Shown here: positions 23,714-31,706 of the stretch, piece after piece
Layout of the letters: every line of letters begins with the position of its first letter
Numbering within the stretch: position 1 is the first letter of the stretch
Assembly: GCF_014647875.1 (NCBI RefSeq)
Contig: NZ_BMQA01000049.1
Span: 1 to 48,764, forward strand
Source: Streptomyces brasiliensis
GTDB taxonomy: Bacteria > Actinomycetota > Actinomycetes > Streptomycetales > Streptomycetaceae
Length of the DNA stretch: 48,764 nt
Direction: 5' to 3'
Position numbers and translations under genes: made by a program
The notes under the pieces: model-generated
Told to the model about the DNA's origin: nothing
Seen by the model: the letters and a program-made list of their open reading frames with translations, nothing else
Databases searched by the model: none

Positions 23714-24232
23714 TCACCGCGGCCGCTGTCGCGGCGGCCCCCAGGGCTCTCCTCCCGCCGGGCCCTCCTCCGCCAGCCGGAGTTCCATGCGGCGGATCGC
23801 CGCCCTCACCCCGTCGCCGTAGCCGTCGTCGCCCAGGGCGTCGGCCGTGCCGTGGGCCCGGGTCAGGTGGGTGCGGGCGGCCTCGGCGCGGCCCAGCTTC
23901 ACGTAGTCCGCGGCCAGGTTCAGGTGGAGAGAGGGGTAGAAGCCCCGGACCGCCGCGGGATCGCCCCCCGCGCGGCCGTCCGTCACTTCGTCCGCCGCCG
24001 ACAACGCCCGCAGGTCCCACGCCAGTTCGTCCGAGGGGTCGTCCTGGGTGTCGGCCAGGTAGTGCGCCAGGGTGCAACGGTACAACGGGTCGCCGTCCTC
24101 GCCGATCTCCGCCCACAGGTCGAGCAGCCGGCGGCGGGCCTCCTCGCGGTCCCCACCGTGGTGCAGCATGACGACCTGCCCGATCCGCGTCAGGACGGCA
24201 TCCGGTGCCGCCTGCTCTCTTCGCTCCGCCAC
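23714..24232 (-). CDS. TPR-like helical protein
   Basis: A 172-residue helical protein with tetratricopeptide-like stretches (VVMLHHGGDREEARRRLLDL; LHLNLAADYVKLGRAEAART; HLTRAHGTADALGDDGY). Similar proteins are common in Streptomyces, mostly of unknown function; a scaffold role is likely. GTG 24232 is chosen because GGAGGA lies before it; a longer ATG start at 24295 would add a Cys/Arg-rich head that looks non-coding. Confidence 0.78.
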   Translation of the reverse strand: MAERREQAAPDAVLTRIGQVVMLHHGGDREEARRRLLDLWAEIGEDGDPLYRCTLAHYLADTQDDPSDELAWDLRALSAADEVTDGRAGGDPAAVRGFYPSLHLNLAADYVKLGRAEAARTHLTRAHGTADALGDDGYGDGVRAAIRRMELRLAEEGPAGGEPWGPPRQRPR

Positions 24233-24300
24233 CGCGTCCTCCGGGCACTCGTCGGCTGTCCCTGTCGACGCTAACCGGCGGCACCGGCAATCCACGTCAG

Positions 24301-24325
24301 GCGGCCCCGTACGACACGGGGCCGC
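24301..24325 (-). terminator. Hairpin after ung
   Basis: GCGGCCCCGT and ACGGGGCCGC form a perfect 10-bp stem with a 5-nt loop, 13 nt after the ung stop. Confidence 0.75.
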
Positions 24326-24338
24326 CGCGTCACGGCGG

Positions 24339-25022
24339 TCAGCCCAGGTTCGGGATCGTCCAGTCGATCGCCTCGTGGCCCTGCCGGGCGACCGCCTCGT
24401 CGATCTGGGTGAACGGGCGGGAGCCGAAGAACTTCTTCGCCGACAGCGGCGAGGGGTGCGCGCCCTTGACCACGACGTGCCGCGTCTCGTCGATGAGAGG
24501 GAGCTTCTTCTGCGCGTAGTTGCCCCACAGCACGAAGACCGCCGGGTCGGGGCGGCCGGCCACCGCGCGGATCACCGCGTCGGTGAACTTCTCCCAGCCC
24601 TTGCCCTTGTGCGAGTTCGCCTCACCGGCGCGCACCGTGAGCACCGCGTTGAGCAGCAGGACACCCTGCCGGGCCCACGGCAGCAGATAGCCGTTGTCCG
24701 GGATCGGCGTGCCCAGCTCCTCCTTCATCTCCTTGTAGATGTTGCGCAGGGAGGGCGGGGTCTTCACGCCGGGCCGCACCGAGAAGCACAGCCCGTGGCC
24801 CTGGCCCTCGCCGTGATACGGGTCCTGGCCGAGGATCAGCACCTTGACCTTGTCGTACGGCGTCGCCTCCAGCGCGGCGAAGACCTCCTCGCGCGGCGGG
24901 TAGACAGGACCCTTCGCCCGCTCCTCCTCGACGAACTCGGTCAGCTCCTTGAAGTAGGGCTGCTGCAGCTCGTCGCCCAGAACCCCGCGCCAGGACTCGG
25001 GCAGCATGGCGGTGTCGGTCAC
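24339..25022 (-). CDS. ung: Uracil-DNA glycosylase
   Basis: A family 1 uracil-DNA glycosylase of 227 residues that removes uracil from DNA as the first step of base excision repair. The water-activating motif GQDPYH (65-70) with Asp67, the Phe stack in LCFSV, the Asn of VLLLNAVLTVR and the DNA-intercalating HPSPLS motif near 195 are all present. GTG 25022 (reading MTDTAMLPESW) matches the usual start with AAGGAC before it; an ATG nine codons upstream is possible. Confidence 0.96.
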   Translation of the reverse strand: MTDTAMLPESWRGVLGDELQQPYFKELTEFVEEERAKGPVYPPREEVFAALEATPYDKVKVLILGQDPYHGEGQGHGLCFSVRPGVKTPPSLRNIYKEMKEELGTPIPDNGYLLPWARQGVLLLNAVLTVRAGEANSHKGKGWEKFTDAVIRAVAGRPDPAVFVLWGNYAQKKLPLIDETRHVVVKGAHPSPLSAKKFFGSRPFTQIDEAVARQGHEAIDWTIPNLG

Positions 25023-25091
25023 GTCAACGTCCTTATCGTGTGCGGTCACTTGCCGGATTCAGAACCTACAGGCGGCCACTGACAATCGCCG

Positions 25092-25111
25092 CCCGCGGAC
25101 CGGACCGCGGG
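25092..25111 (-). terminator. Hairpin after the solute-binding protein gene
   Basis: CCCGCGG-ACCGGA-CCGCGGG, a perfect 7-bp stem, begins 3 nt after the stop codon of the binding-protein gene. Confidence 0.7.
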
Positions 25112-25114
25112 ACG

Positions 25115-26692
25115 TCACCAGCTGGTCTTGCGGTGCAGCTCCCACATCATCATGATCGTCGACGGATCGAGGGCCTTCTCGCCGCCCGAGACGTCGTCGC
25201 TGGCGGCGACGTACTGCCGGCCCTGCCACAGCGGCAGCAGCCGCGCGTCGTCCACCAGGATCTGCTGCGCCTCCTCGAACTGCTTCACCACACGGCCGCG
25301 GTCGCTCTCCTCACGCGACTCGGGCAGCAGCTTGTCGGTGATCTCCTTCGTCCGGTACGGCGTGCCCAGGGCGTTGTTCTGGCCCACGAACGGGGCGATG
25401 AAGTTGTCCGCGTCGGGGAAGTCGGGGAACCAGCCGCGGCCGAACACCGGGTACTCGCCCTTCTGGTAGCCCACCACGTAGGTCTTCCAGGGGCGGCTCA
25501 TGAGGGTGATGGTGAACAGGCCGGAGTCCTCGAGCTGGGTCTTGAGCTCCTGGAACTCCTTGGCGGTCTCGGAGCCGTAGCGGTCCGTCGTGTACCAGAA
25601 GGTCAGCGGGACCCGCTGGGTGATGCCCGCGCGGGTGAGGATCTTGCGGGCCTTGGAGACGTCGGGGTTGCCGTAGTCGTCGAAGAATCCGGTGGTGTGC
25701 CCGGTCAGGCCCGCCGGGACCATGGAGTACAGCGGGTCGACGGTGTCCTTGTAGACCTTGTGCGCGATCGCGGCGCGGTCGACGACCTGGGCGACGGCCT
25801 TGCGTACGGCGGGGTTCCTGGCCCACGGGTCCTTCGGGTTGAACACCAGGTAGCTGATGTCGATGCCCGCGCCGTCGACCAGCTGGAGGTCGGCCGAGTC
25901 ATGGCCCTGGAGGGCGATGATGTCGTCGGCGGCGAGACCGCGGTAGGTCATGTCGATCCGCCCGGCGCGCAGCGCCTTGACCATGGTGGCCGAGTCCTGG
26001 AAGTAGCGGATGGTCACGGCGTTGTTCTTGCGGTCGGCGAAGCCGTCGTACCGGTCGTTGCGGACGAGGACGGCCTGCTTGCCCTCCGTGTACGACTCGA
26101 GCCGGTAGGGCCCGGAGCCGTCGATCTTGTTGTCCTTGCGCAGTTCCTTGGCGGGGTACTCGTTCGGGTCGACGATCGACATGGCCGGGGTGGCGAGCAC
26201 GAACGGGAAGGTCGCGTCGGCCTTGTTGAGGTGGAAGACCACCTCGTCGTCGCCCAGGACCTGGACGCGGTCGAGGCTGCCGAGCAGTCCGGCGGGGCCG
26301 CTGGGGGCGTCGATGTCCCGGATGCGATCGATGGAGTACTTGACCGCCTGCGCGTTCAGCGCGTCGCCGTCCGAGAACTTGACGCCCGACCGCAGCTTGC
26401 AGCGGTAGGTGCGGTTCGAGCTGTCGGTGAAACGACACTTCTCGGCGGCGTCGGGCTGCGGGGTGGTGGCACCGCTGGGGTAGGCGAGGAGCGTCTGGTA
26501 GATGTTGCGGAACAGCTCCCAGGAACCGTCCCAGCTGGCGGCCGGATCGAGCGTGCTGGGGGCGCTGGTGGTGCCCACGACGATCGGTCCCTGGCTGTCG
26601 GGGTCGCCGCCGGAGAAGACACCACATCCGGCCACCAGGGATACGGACGCGATCGCCGCCACCTTCTGCAGGCCTCGCTTCCGGTTGGACAT
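25115..26692 (-). CDS. ABC transporter substrate-binding lipoprotein (family 5)
   Basis: A 525-residue peptide/nickel-type binding protein exported and lipid-anchored: signal LQKVAAIASVSLVAGC with Cys23. SBP_bac_5 marks include TLDPAASWDGSWELFRNIYQ, VKFSDGDALNAQAVKYSIDR, NKIDGSGPYRLESYTEGKQA and RNPAVRKAVAQVVDR. ATG 26692 is placed 7 nt after GAGGAG; a GTG two codons upstream is too close to it. No permease or ATPase gene follows, so it is an orphan binding protein. TATGGT (26736-26731 on the minus strand) may be its -10 box. Confidence 0.93.
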   Translation of the reverse strand: MSNRKRGLQKVAAIASVSLVAGCGVFSGGDPDSQGPIVVGTTSAPSTLDPAASWDGSWELFRNIYQTLLAYPSGATTPQPDAAEKCRFTDSSNRTYRCKLRSGVKFSDGDALNAQAVKYSIDRIRDIDAPSGPAGLLGSLDRVQVLGDDEVVFHLNKADATFPFVLATPAMSIVDPNEYPAKELRKDNKIDGSGPYRLESYTEGKQAVLVRNDRYDGFADRKNNAVTIRYFQDSATMVKALRAGRIDMTYRGLAADDIIALQGHDSADLQLVDGAGIDISYLVFNPKDPWARNPAVRKAVAQVVDRAAIAHKVYKDTVDPLYSMVPAGLTGHTTGFFDDYGNPDVSKARKILTRAGITQRVPLTFWYTTDRYGSETAKEFQELKTQLEDSGLFTITLMSRPWKTYVVGYQKGEYPVFGRGWFPDFPDADNFIAPFVGQNNALGTPYRTKEITDKLLPESREESDRGRVVKQFEEAQQILVDDARLLPLWQGRQYVAASDDVSGGEKALDPSTIMMMWELHRKTSW

Positions 26693-26792
26693 GCGCACGC
26701 TCCTCGATCCGCCGTACCAAGGGTCGGCAGACCATACCGCAGCGTTGCGGCCCCTGAACCTGCTGCGGAACAGGCCAGTTGATCAAATTTCC

Positions 26793-26810
26793 GATGACGA
26801 CGTTGTCATC
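26793..26810. promoter_or_regulatory. Palindrome upstream of the binding-protein gene
   Basis: GATGAC-GACGTT-GTCATC, an 18-bp palindrome with perfect 6-bp arms, lies 101 bp upstream of the binding-protein start and after the end of the opposite SDR gene region. It has the shape of a GntR- or TetR-type site. Confidence 0.4.
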
Positions 26811-26909
26811 CGGTTGTGCGGATCCTGTGCGGTGAATTTCGTCGTTCACGACGACGAGCGCCGCTCCCCCCTCGGGAAAGCGACGCCCGTCGAGGTGTCC
26901 GAAACCGTG

Positions 26910-27671
26910 TCAGCCCACGCCCGCGTTCAGGAAGATGCCGCCGTCGACGACAAGCGTCTGCCCGGTGATCCAGTCGGACTGGTCCGAGGTGAGGAACGCG
27001 GCGGCGCCGCCGATGTCGGAGGGCACACCGAGCCGGCCGAGCGGGTAGGCCGCGGCGGCCTCCTCCTCGCGGCCCTCGTACAGGGCCTGCGCGAACTTGG
27101 TCTTCACGACGGCCGGGGCGATCGCGTTGACCCGCACCTTGGGCGCGAACTCGTGCGCCAGCTGCTGGGTCAGATTGATCATCGCGGCCTTGCTCACGCC
27201 GTACGCGCCGATGAACGGCGAGGGCGCGAGGCCCGCGATCGAGGCGATGTTGACGATCGCGCCGCCATTGTCCTTCTGCCAGGCGTGCCAGGTCTTCTGG
27301 GCGAAGCCGAGCGCCGAGACGACGTTGGTCTCGAAGACCTTGCGCGCCACGTTCAGGTCGAGGTCCGCCATCGGCCCGAACACGGGGTTCGTACCGGCGT
27401 TGTTGACCAGGAAGTCGATGCGGCCGAAGGCCTCCATGGCGCGCCCGACGGCCTCGGCCTGGTGGTCGAGGTCGTGGGCCTTGCCGGCGACGCCGACGAC
27501 CCGGCCGGAGCCGAGCTTCTCGACGGCCTCCTTGAGGGCGTCCTCGCCTCGACCGGTGATGACGACGCGGTCGCCGCGCGCGACGAGCGCCTCGGCGACG
27601 CCGTAGCCGATGCCGCGGCTGGCGCCCGTGACGAGGGCGACCTTGCCGGAGAGTGCAGGCGGTTCAGTCAT
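26910..27671 (-). CDS. SDR family oxidoreductase (FabG-like)
   Basis: A 253-residue classical SDR. VALVTGASRGIGYGVAEAL (11-29) binds NAD(P); NNAGTNP, active-site Ser in NIASIAGLAPS, YGVSKAA for the Tyr/Lys pair, and VDGGIFLNAG at the end. It follows the fabG gene by 20 nt on the same strand, so both share the promoter near 28.56 kb. The pair resembles the fabG-type pair of the S. coelicolor genome in this area (from memory). It may act on an acyl-CoA substrate. Confidence 0.93.
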   Translation of the reverse strand: MTEPPALSGKVALVTGASRGIGYGVAEALVARGDRVVITGRGEDALKEAVEKLGSGRVVGVAGKAHDLDHQAEAVGRAMEAFGRIDFLVNNAGTNPVFGPMADLDLNVARKVFETNVVSALGFAQKTWHAWQKDNGGAIVNIASIAGLAPSPFIGAYGVSKAAMINLTQQLAHEFAPKVRVNAIAPAVVKTKFAQALYEGREEEAAAAYPLGRLGVPSDIGGAAAFLTSDQSDWITGQTLVVDGGIFLNAGVG

Positions 27672-27691
27672 GTCCGTGATCCCCGGTGTCC

Positions 27692-28453
27692 CTAGTCGAG
27701 CGGCCCGCCGGCCACGTACAGCACCTGGCCGGAGACGAAGCCGGCGGCCTCGCCGGTGAAGAAGGCGATGGCATTGGCAATGTCCTCGGGCTCGCCGACG
27801 CGCTGCACGGGGATCTGGGTGGCGGCCGCGGCCTTGAACTCCTCGAAGCCCATCTTGACGCGCTCGGCGGTGACCTTGGTCATCTCGGTGGCGATGAAGC
27901 CGGGGGCGACGGCGTTGGCGGTGATGCCGAACTTGCCCAGCTCGATGGCGAGGGTCTTGGTGAAGCCCTGCAGACCGGCCTTGGCGGCGGAGTAGTTGGC
28001 CTGGCCGCGGTTGCCGAGGGCGGAGGACGACGACAGGTTGACGATGCGGCCCCAGCCGGCCTCGACCATGTGCTTCTGCACGGCCTTGGCCATCAGGAAC
28101 GAGCCGCGGAGGTGCACGTTCAGGACGGTGTCCCAGTCGGCGGCCGTCATCTTGAACAGCAGGTTGTCGCGCAGGACGCCCGCGTTGTTGACGAGGATCG
28201 TCGGCGCGCCCAGCTCCTCGACCACGCGTGCGATCGCCGCCTCGACCTGCGCCTCGTCGGAGACGTCGGCGCCGACCGCGATGGCCTTGCCGCCGGCCGC
28301 GGTGATCTTCTCCACGGTGTCCTTGCAGGCGGCCTCGTCGAGGTCGATCACCGCAACGGCACGGCCCTCGGCGGCCAGTCGTACGGCGGTGGCGGCGCCG
28401 ATGCCGCGCGCACCGCCGGTGACTACGGCGACCCGCTGCTCAGTGGTGGACAT
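27692..28453 (-). CDS. fabG: 3-oxoacyl-ACP/CoA reductase
   Basis: A 253-residue SDR of the FabG group, reducing 3-oxoacyl thioesters with NADPH. VAVVTGGARGIGAATAVRL, NNAGVLRDNLLFKMT, Ser in NLSSSSALGNRGQ, YSAAKAGLQGFT and YVAGGPLD. ATG 28453 follows CGAGGAGAACC. A long gap to the next gene holds a consensus-like promoter and a palindrome, both placed to drive this gene and the SDR after it. The FabG role in primary fatty-acid synthesis is uncertain because it is not in the fab cluster; hence the symbol is by similarity. Confidence 0.88.
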   Translation of the reverse strand: MSTTEQRVAVVTGGARGIGAATAVRLAAEGRAVAVIDLDEAACKDTVEKITAAGGKAIAVGADVSDEAQVEAAIARVVEELGAPTILVNNAGVLRDNLLFKMTAADWDTVLNVHLRGSFLMAKAVQKHMVEAGWGRIVNLSSSSALGNRGQANYSAAKAGLQGFTKTLAIELGKFGITANAVAPGFIATEMTKVTAERVKMGFEEFKAAAATQIPVQRVGEPEDIANAIAFFTGEAAGFVSGQVLYVAGGPLD

Positions 28454-28527
28454 TGCTGGTTCTCCTCGCCCTCGAGAAAGCCTGGTCGGCAAACCTGGTC
28501 TGCGGCTCCCACGGTACGCCCACCCGG

Positions 28528-28541
28528 TGAGCGACCGCTTA
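28528..28541. promoter_or_regulatory. Operator-like palindrome in the fabG leader
   Basis: On the minus strand TAAGCGGTCGCTCA has perfect AGCG/CGCT inner arms (10 of 14 positions symmetric). It begins about 18 nt after the -10 box. It resembles the AAGCG-N-CGCTT sites of TetR-type regulators of acyl-CoA metabolism. Confidence 0.5.
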
Positions 28542-28559
28542 GTACCTTCAGCGGAAGTG

Positions 28560-28588
28560 ACGCTAGAAGCCCTGGCACCCGGTGTCAA
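28560..28588 (-). promoter_or_regulatory. Promoter of the fabG-SDR operon
   Basis: TTGACA (minus strand, 28588-28583), a 17-nt spacer and TAGCGT (28565-28560) give a near-consensus housekeeping promoter about 107 nt before the fabG start. Confidence 0.75.
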
Positions 28589-28613
28589 CGGCACACCCGC
28601 CGCGTGTGATCCA

Positions 28614-29063
28614 TTACCTCACCAGGAGGTCCAGCAACCGCTCCGCCTCGGCCGCCGGATCGGTGGTGAGCCCCGTGTGGACGGGTCCCGGCTGCACGAC
28701 CGTCGAGCGGGGCGCGATCAGCCAGCGGAAACGCCGGCCCGGGTCGTCCTCGCCCGCCCGCCCGGCCGCGGCGCCACCGGCGCACACCTTCTCGACGGCG
28801 CCCAGAGCGGCCCGCACACCGGTCACGTCCGCCGACGGGTCGAGGGCCAGCAGCCGTGCCTCGTCGAGGTGGGTGCGGGCACCGACGTAGGCCTTGGCCC
28901 GGCAGTACACGACCACGCCCGCGTTGATGCTCTCGCCGCGCTCGACGCGGGGGACGACGCGCAGCAGGGCGTACTCGAAGACGTCGCGGTCGCCGCCCTG
29001 GCCCGCCCTGGTGATGTGGCGCTCGGTCACATGACCGGCCATGTGGATATGGGTCTCGCTCAC
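28614..29063 (-). CDS. DUF3037 domain protein
   Basis: A 149-residue DUF3037 protein: DVFEYALLRVVPRVERGESI, NAGVVVYCRAKAYVGARTHL and the conserved ending RFRWLIAPRSTVVQPGPVHT. Molecular function is unknown. Its ATG overlaps the stop of the kinase-like gene by 4 nt (ATGA), so the two are translated together. This pair is conserved in actinobacteria and likely forms a functional unit. Confidence 0.9.
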   Translation of the reverse strand: MSETHIHMAGHVTERHITRAGQGGDRDVFEYALLRVVPRVERGESINAGVVVYCRAKAYVGARTHLDEARLLALDPSADVTGVRAALGAVEKVCAGGAAAGRAGEDDPGRRFRWLIAPRSTVVQPGPVHTGLTTDPAAEAERLLDLLVR

Positions 29064-29824
29064 TTGCCCTCCTCGAGGCCGGTGACGCGCTCGTGGACGA
29101 CGGCGGCCCGCGCGAGCAGCGGCCGCGCATAGGCCCGGCGGAGGTCGTCCGGGGTGTCGAAGCCGGGCTCGCCGGTCAGCCAGGCGTCGGGGATCTCGGC
29201 GGTCACCTCGGTGAGCAGCTCGCCGGTGACCAGGGGGGCCAACTGCGCGGCGGCAGCGGCTACATCGGGCGCGAACCCGGCGAGGGCGTGGTCCGAGGCG
29301 TCGTAGGGGCGGTTCGCGGAGGCCTCGGCGCCGGGCCAGTTGTGGTGCCAGATCATCGTGGCACCGTGGTCGATGAGCCAGAGGTCGCCGTGGTGCATCA
29401 GGAGGTTGGGGTTACGCCAGGAGCGGTCGACGTTGTTGATCAGCGCGTCGAACCAGACGATCCGCCCGGCCTCCTCGGAACTCACGGCGAAGGCGAGCGG
29501 ATCGAAGCCGAGGGCGCCGGAGAGGAAGTCCATGCCGAGATTGGTGCCGCCGCTGGAGCGCAGCAGCTCCTGCACCTGGTGATCGGGTTCGCCGAGGCCG
29601 AGCACCGGGTCGAGCGCGATCGTCACCAGCCGCGGCACCCGGAGCCCCAGGCGGCGGGCGAGTTCCCCGCACACGACCTCGGCGACCAGCGTCTTGCGGC
29701 CTTGCCCGGCGCCGGTGAACTTCATGACGTACGTCCCGAAGTCGTCGGCCTCGACGAGCCCCGGCAACGAGCCGCCCTCACGCAGGGGCGTGAGGTAACG
29801 GGTCGCGATGACTTCCTTGAGCAT
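29060..29824 (-). CDS. HipA-family kinase-like protein
   Basis: A 254-residue protein related to HipA/PI3K-4K-like kinases. FGTYVMKFTGAGQGRKTLVA supplies a Lys for ATP binding; the catalytic-loop-like NNVDRSWRNPNLL (Asp and Asn) and LIDHGATMIWHHNW (DHG in the metal-binding position) are clear. It is much shorter than E. coli HipA (about 440 residues) and has no HipB-like DNA-binding partner; its partner is the DUF3037 gene instead. The target and any toxicity are unknown. Confidence 0.88.
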   Translation of the reverse strand: MLKEVIATRYLTPLREGGSLPGLVEADDFGTYVMKFTGAGQGRKTLVAEVVCGELARRLGLRVPRLVTIALDPVLGLGEPDHQVQELLRSSGGTNLGMDFLSGALGFDPLAFAVSSEEAGRIVWFDALINNVDRSWRNPNLLMHHGDLWLIDHGATMIWHHNWPGAEASANRPYDASDHALAGFAPDVAAAAAQLAPLVTGELLTEVTAEIPDAWLTGEPGFDTPDDLRRAYARPLLARAAVVHERVTGLEEGK

Positions 29825-29965
29825 CGCCCCAGGTTACTGGGCGGATCCCGGGGTTCCGACAGCGGAACGACAGCTGCAGCTCACGGCCCTCCGACCGCGC
29901 GGACGTCAGGATCTCGGAACCGTCTGAACAGGTGGCGGCCGGCGGCCGTACCCCTGGGCGGATCA

Positions 29966-29996
29966 CGAAACGGCACATCGATGCATCGACGAAACG
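29966..29996. repeat. Palindrome flanked by direct repeats before the Rieske gene
   Basis: TCGATGCATCGA (29978-29989) is a perfect 12-bp palindrome, flanked by CGAAACG at 29966-29972 and 29990-29996. It lies about 25 nt before the Rieske gene and may be a regulator site. Confidence 0.35.
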
Positions 29997-30018
29997 CTCC
30001 TCGGAAGGGAACTCCCTC

Positions 30019-30498
30019 ATGACCAGCGCATCGCTCAACTCCGCAACGGGACCGGCCCGCCGTACCGTCATGGCGGCGGCCGGAGCGGCGGGGCTCGCCG
30101 TCGCGCTGACCGCTTGCGGCTCCGACGACGGCTCGGCGGACTCCTCCGACGTGTCGGGTTCCGGCACTACGCAGGACAGCAACGGCTCCGGTGGCGCCGC
30201 CGGGGCCGGTGGCACGGCTCTCGCGAAGACCTCCGAGATCCCGGAGGGCGGCGGCAAGATCTTCAAGGACCAGGGCGTGGTCGTCACCCAGCCGACGGCC
30301 GGCACGTACAAGGCGTTCTCCTCGAAGTGCACCCACCAGGGGTGCGCGGTGACCAGCATCACGGGTGGCGCGATCGTCTGTCCGTGCCACGGCAGCCAGT
30401 TCTCCGTCGAGGACGGCAGTGTCAAGAAGGGTCCGGCGACGCAGCCGCTGGCGTCGGAGAACGTCACGGTGTCCGGCGACCAGATCACGCTCGCCTGA
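30019..30498 (+). CDS. Rieske [2Fe-2S] lipoprotein
   Basis: A 159-residue secreted iron-sulfur protein. The twin-Arg start (RRTVMAAAGAAGLAVALTAC) suggests Tat export after cofactor loading, with lipidation at Cys33. After a Gly/Ser linker comes a Rieske fold with both ligand boxes: CTHQGC (Cys104, His106) and CPCHGSQF (Cys121, His124); Cys109 and Cys123 can make the stabilising disulfide. It is a stand-alone electron-transfer protein; its partner is unknown. GAAGGGA lies upstream of ATG 30019. Confidence 0.92.
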   Translation: MTSASLNSATGPARRTVMAAAGAAGLAVALTACGSDDGSADSSDVSGSGTTQDSNGSGGAAGAGGTALAKTSEIPEGGGKIFKDQGVVVTQPTAGTYKAFSSKCTHQGCAVTSITGGAIVCPCHGSQFSVEDGSVKKGPATQPLASENVTVSGDQITLA

Positions 30499-30501
30499 GC
30501 G

Positions 30502-31146
30502 TCAGGCCCGCCGGCGGGACCGTTCGAGACAGCCGAGCACCTCGTCGGTGGTCGCGACCGTGGCGACCAGCGCGAGGGTGTTCCGGATCATCGCCGGGGT
30601 GTAGTCGGCCGGCACGCCCGCGCTCGCGTCGGCGGGGACGACGGCGGTATAGCCGCGGTTCACCGCGTCGAACACCGCGTTGAGTACGGCGACGTTGGCC
30701 GAGACCCCGGCGACGATCAGCGTGCGACAGCCCAGATTGCGCAGCAGGGCGTCGAGGTCGGTGCCCTGGATCGGCGACAGGCCGTGCAGCCGTCGTACGA
30801 CGAAGTCCTCCTCGGCGACCTCGATCGGGGGCGCGACGCGCACGGCGGTGGTGCCGGACAGCTGCTGGACGGGCAGCCGTTCGGCGGCGCGGAAGAGCCG
30901 CGCGTCGCGGTTCGCGCCGCGGCCGTCGGGGCGGCGCTCCGCGACGGCGTGGATGACCTGGACGCCGGTGTCGTGCGCCGCGGCGACGAGCCGGGCGACA
31001 TTGCCGAGGGCGCCGGAGGCGCGGGCCTCCTCGGCGAGTTCCGGGAGCGCGCTGCCGGGTCCGACCACGCCATGCCGGCACTCCACGGTGAGCAGCACGG
31101 TGCTGACGGGATCGAGGAGTTCGGTGAGTTGCTCGTACGACGGCAC
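30502..31146 (-). CDS. Isochorismatase-fold protein lacking the catalytic triad
   Basis: A 214-residue cysteine-hydrolase-fold protein. The N-terminal LLTVECRHGVVG has Glu where active enzymes have Asp; FVVRRLHGLSPIQGTDLDAL lacks the usual Lys; and AGVSANVAVLNAVFDAV has Ala where the nucleophile Cys of GxxTxxCV lies. All three catalytic positions therefore differ. Similar Cys-less members exist in actinobacteria, so it is probably a conserved non-hydrolytic subfamily rather than a decayed copy. GTG 31146 is the start. It converges on the Rieske gene with 3 nt between. Confidence 0.85.
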   Translation of the reverse strand: MPSYEQLTELLDPVSTVLLTVECRHGVVGPGSALPELAEEARASGALGNVARLVAAAHDTGVQVIHAVAERRPDGRGANRDARLFRAAERLPVQQLSGTTAVRVAPPIEVAEEDFVVRRLHGLSPIQGTDLDALLRNLGCRTLIVAGVSANVAVLNAVFDAVNRGYTAVVPADASAGVPADYTPAMIRNTLALVATVATTDEVLGCLERSRRRA

Positions 31147-31265
31147 GACGCCCCCTTTCGCCCTGGTGCGGGTCGGGCGAGACCAGCCAGCGTCGCGCGA
31201 GAGGGGAACGACCGAGAAGGGGGCAGCGCCGCATGACCGTCACTCAGCGCCGGGGCCGGAGGATC

Positions 31266-31700
31266 ATGATGACTCCGGGCGAGCTGGACGAGTTCCTCAC
31301 CGGCCAGCGCACCTGCCGGGTCGCCACCGTGTCCGTGGACGGCTTCCCGCACGTGAGCGCGCTGTGGTTCGCCTGGGACGGCACCTCGCTGTGGCTGTAC
31401 TCCGTGGTGCGCAGCAAGCGGTGGGCCGATCTGCGCCGCGATCCGCGGGTGGCGGTCGTGGTGGACTCCGGCGAGGAGTACGACCAGCTGCAGGGCGTGG
31501 AGCTGTCCGGGACCGTGGAGTTCGTGGGCGAGATCCCCCGCACCGGCGAGCTGTGTGCCGAACTCGATGCTCCCGAGATCCTGTTCGCGCGCAAGAACTT
31601 CGGCATCGAGGAGATGCCGTACGACGGTCGCCACGCCTGGATCCGGCTGGCCCCGGACAAGATCGTCTCCTGGGACTTCCGCAAGCTGGGCTCGCTGTAG
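31266..31700 (+). CDS. PPOX-class flavin/F420-binding protein
   Basis: A 144-residue split beta-barrel protein of the pyridoxamine-phosphate-oxidase-like class, typical of F420- or FMN-dependent enzymes. TPGELDEFLTGQRTCRVATV, GFPHVSALWFAWDG, SVVRSKRWADLRRDPRVAVV and HAWIRLAPDKIVSWDF match. ATG 31266 (or 31269) is chosen because GGAGGA lies 3-6 nt before it; an in-frame ATG at 31233 would add 11 basic residues. Substrate unknown. Confidence 0.87.
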   Translation: MMTPGELDEFLTGQRTCRVATVSVDGFPHVSALWFAWDGTSLWLYSVVRSKRWADLRRDPRVAVVVDSGEEYDQLQGVELSGTVEFVGEIPRTGELCAELDAPEILFARKNFGIEEMPYDGRHAWIRLAPDKIVSWDFRKLGSL

Positions 31701-31706
31701 ACCCGT

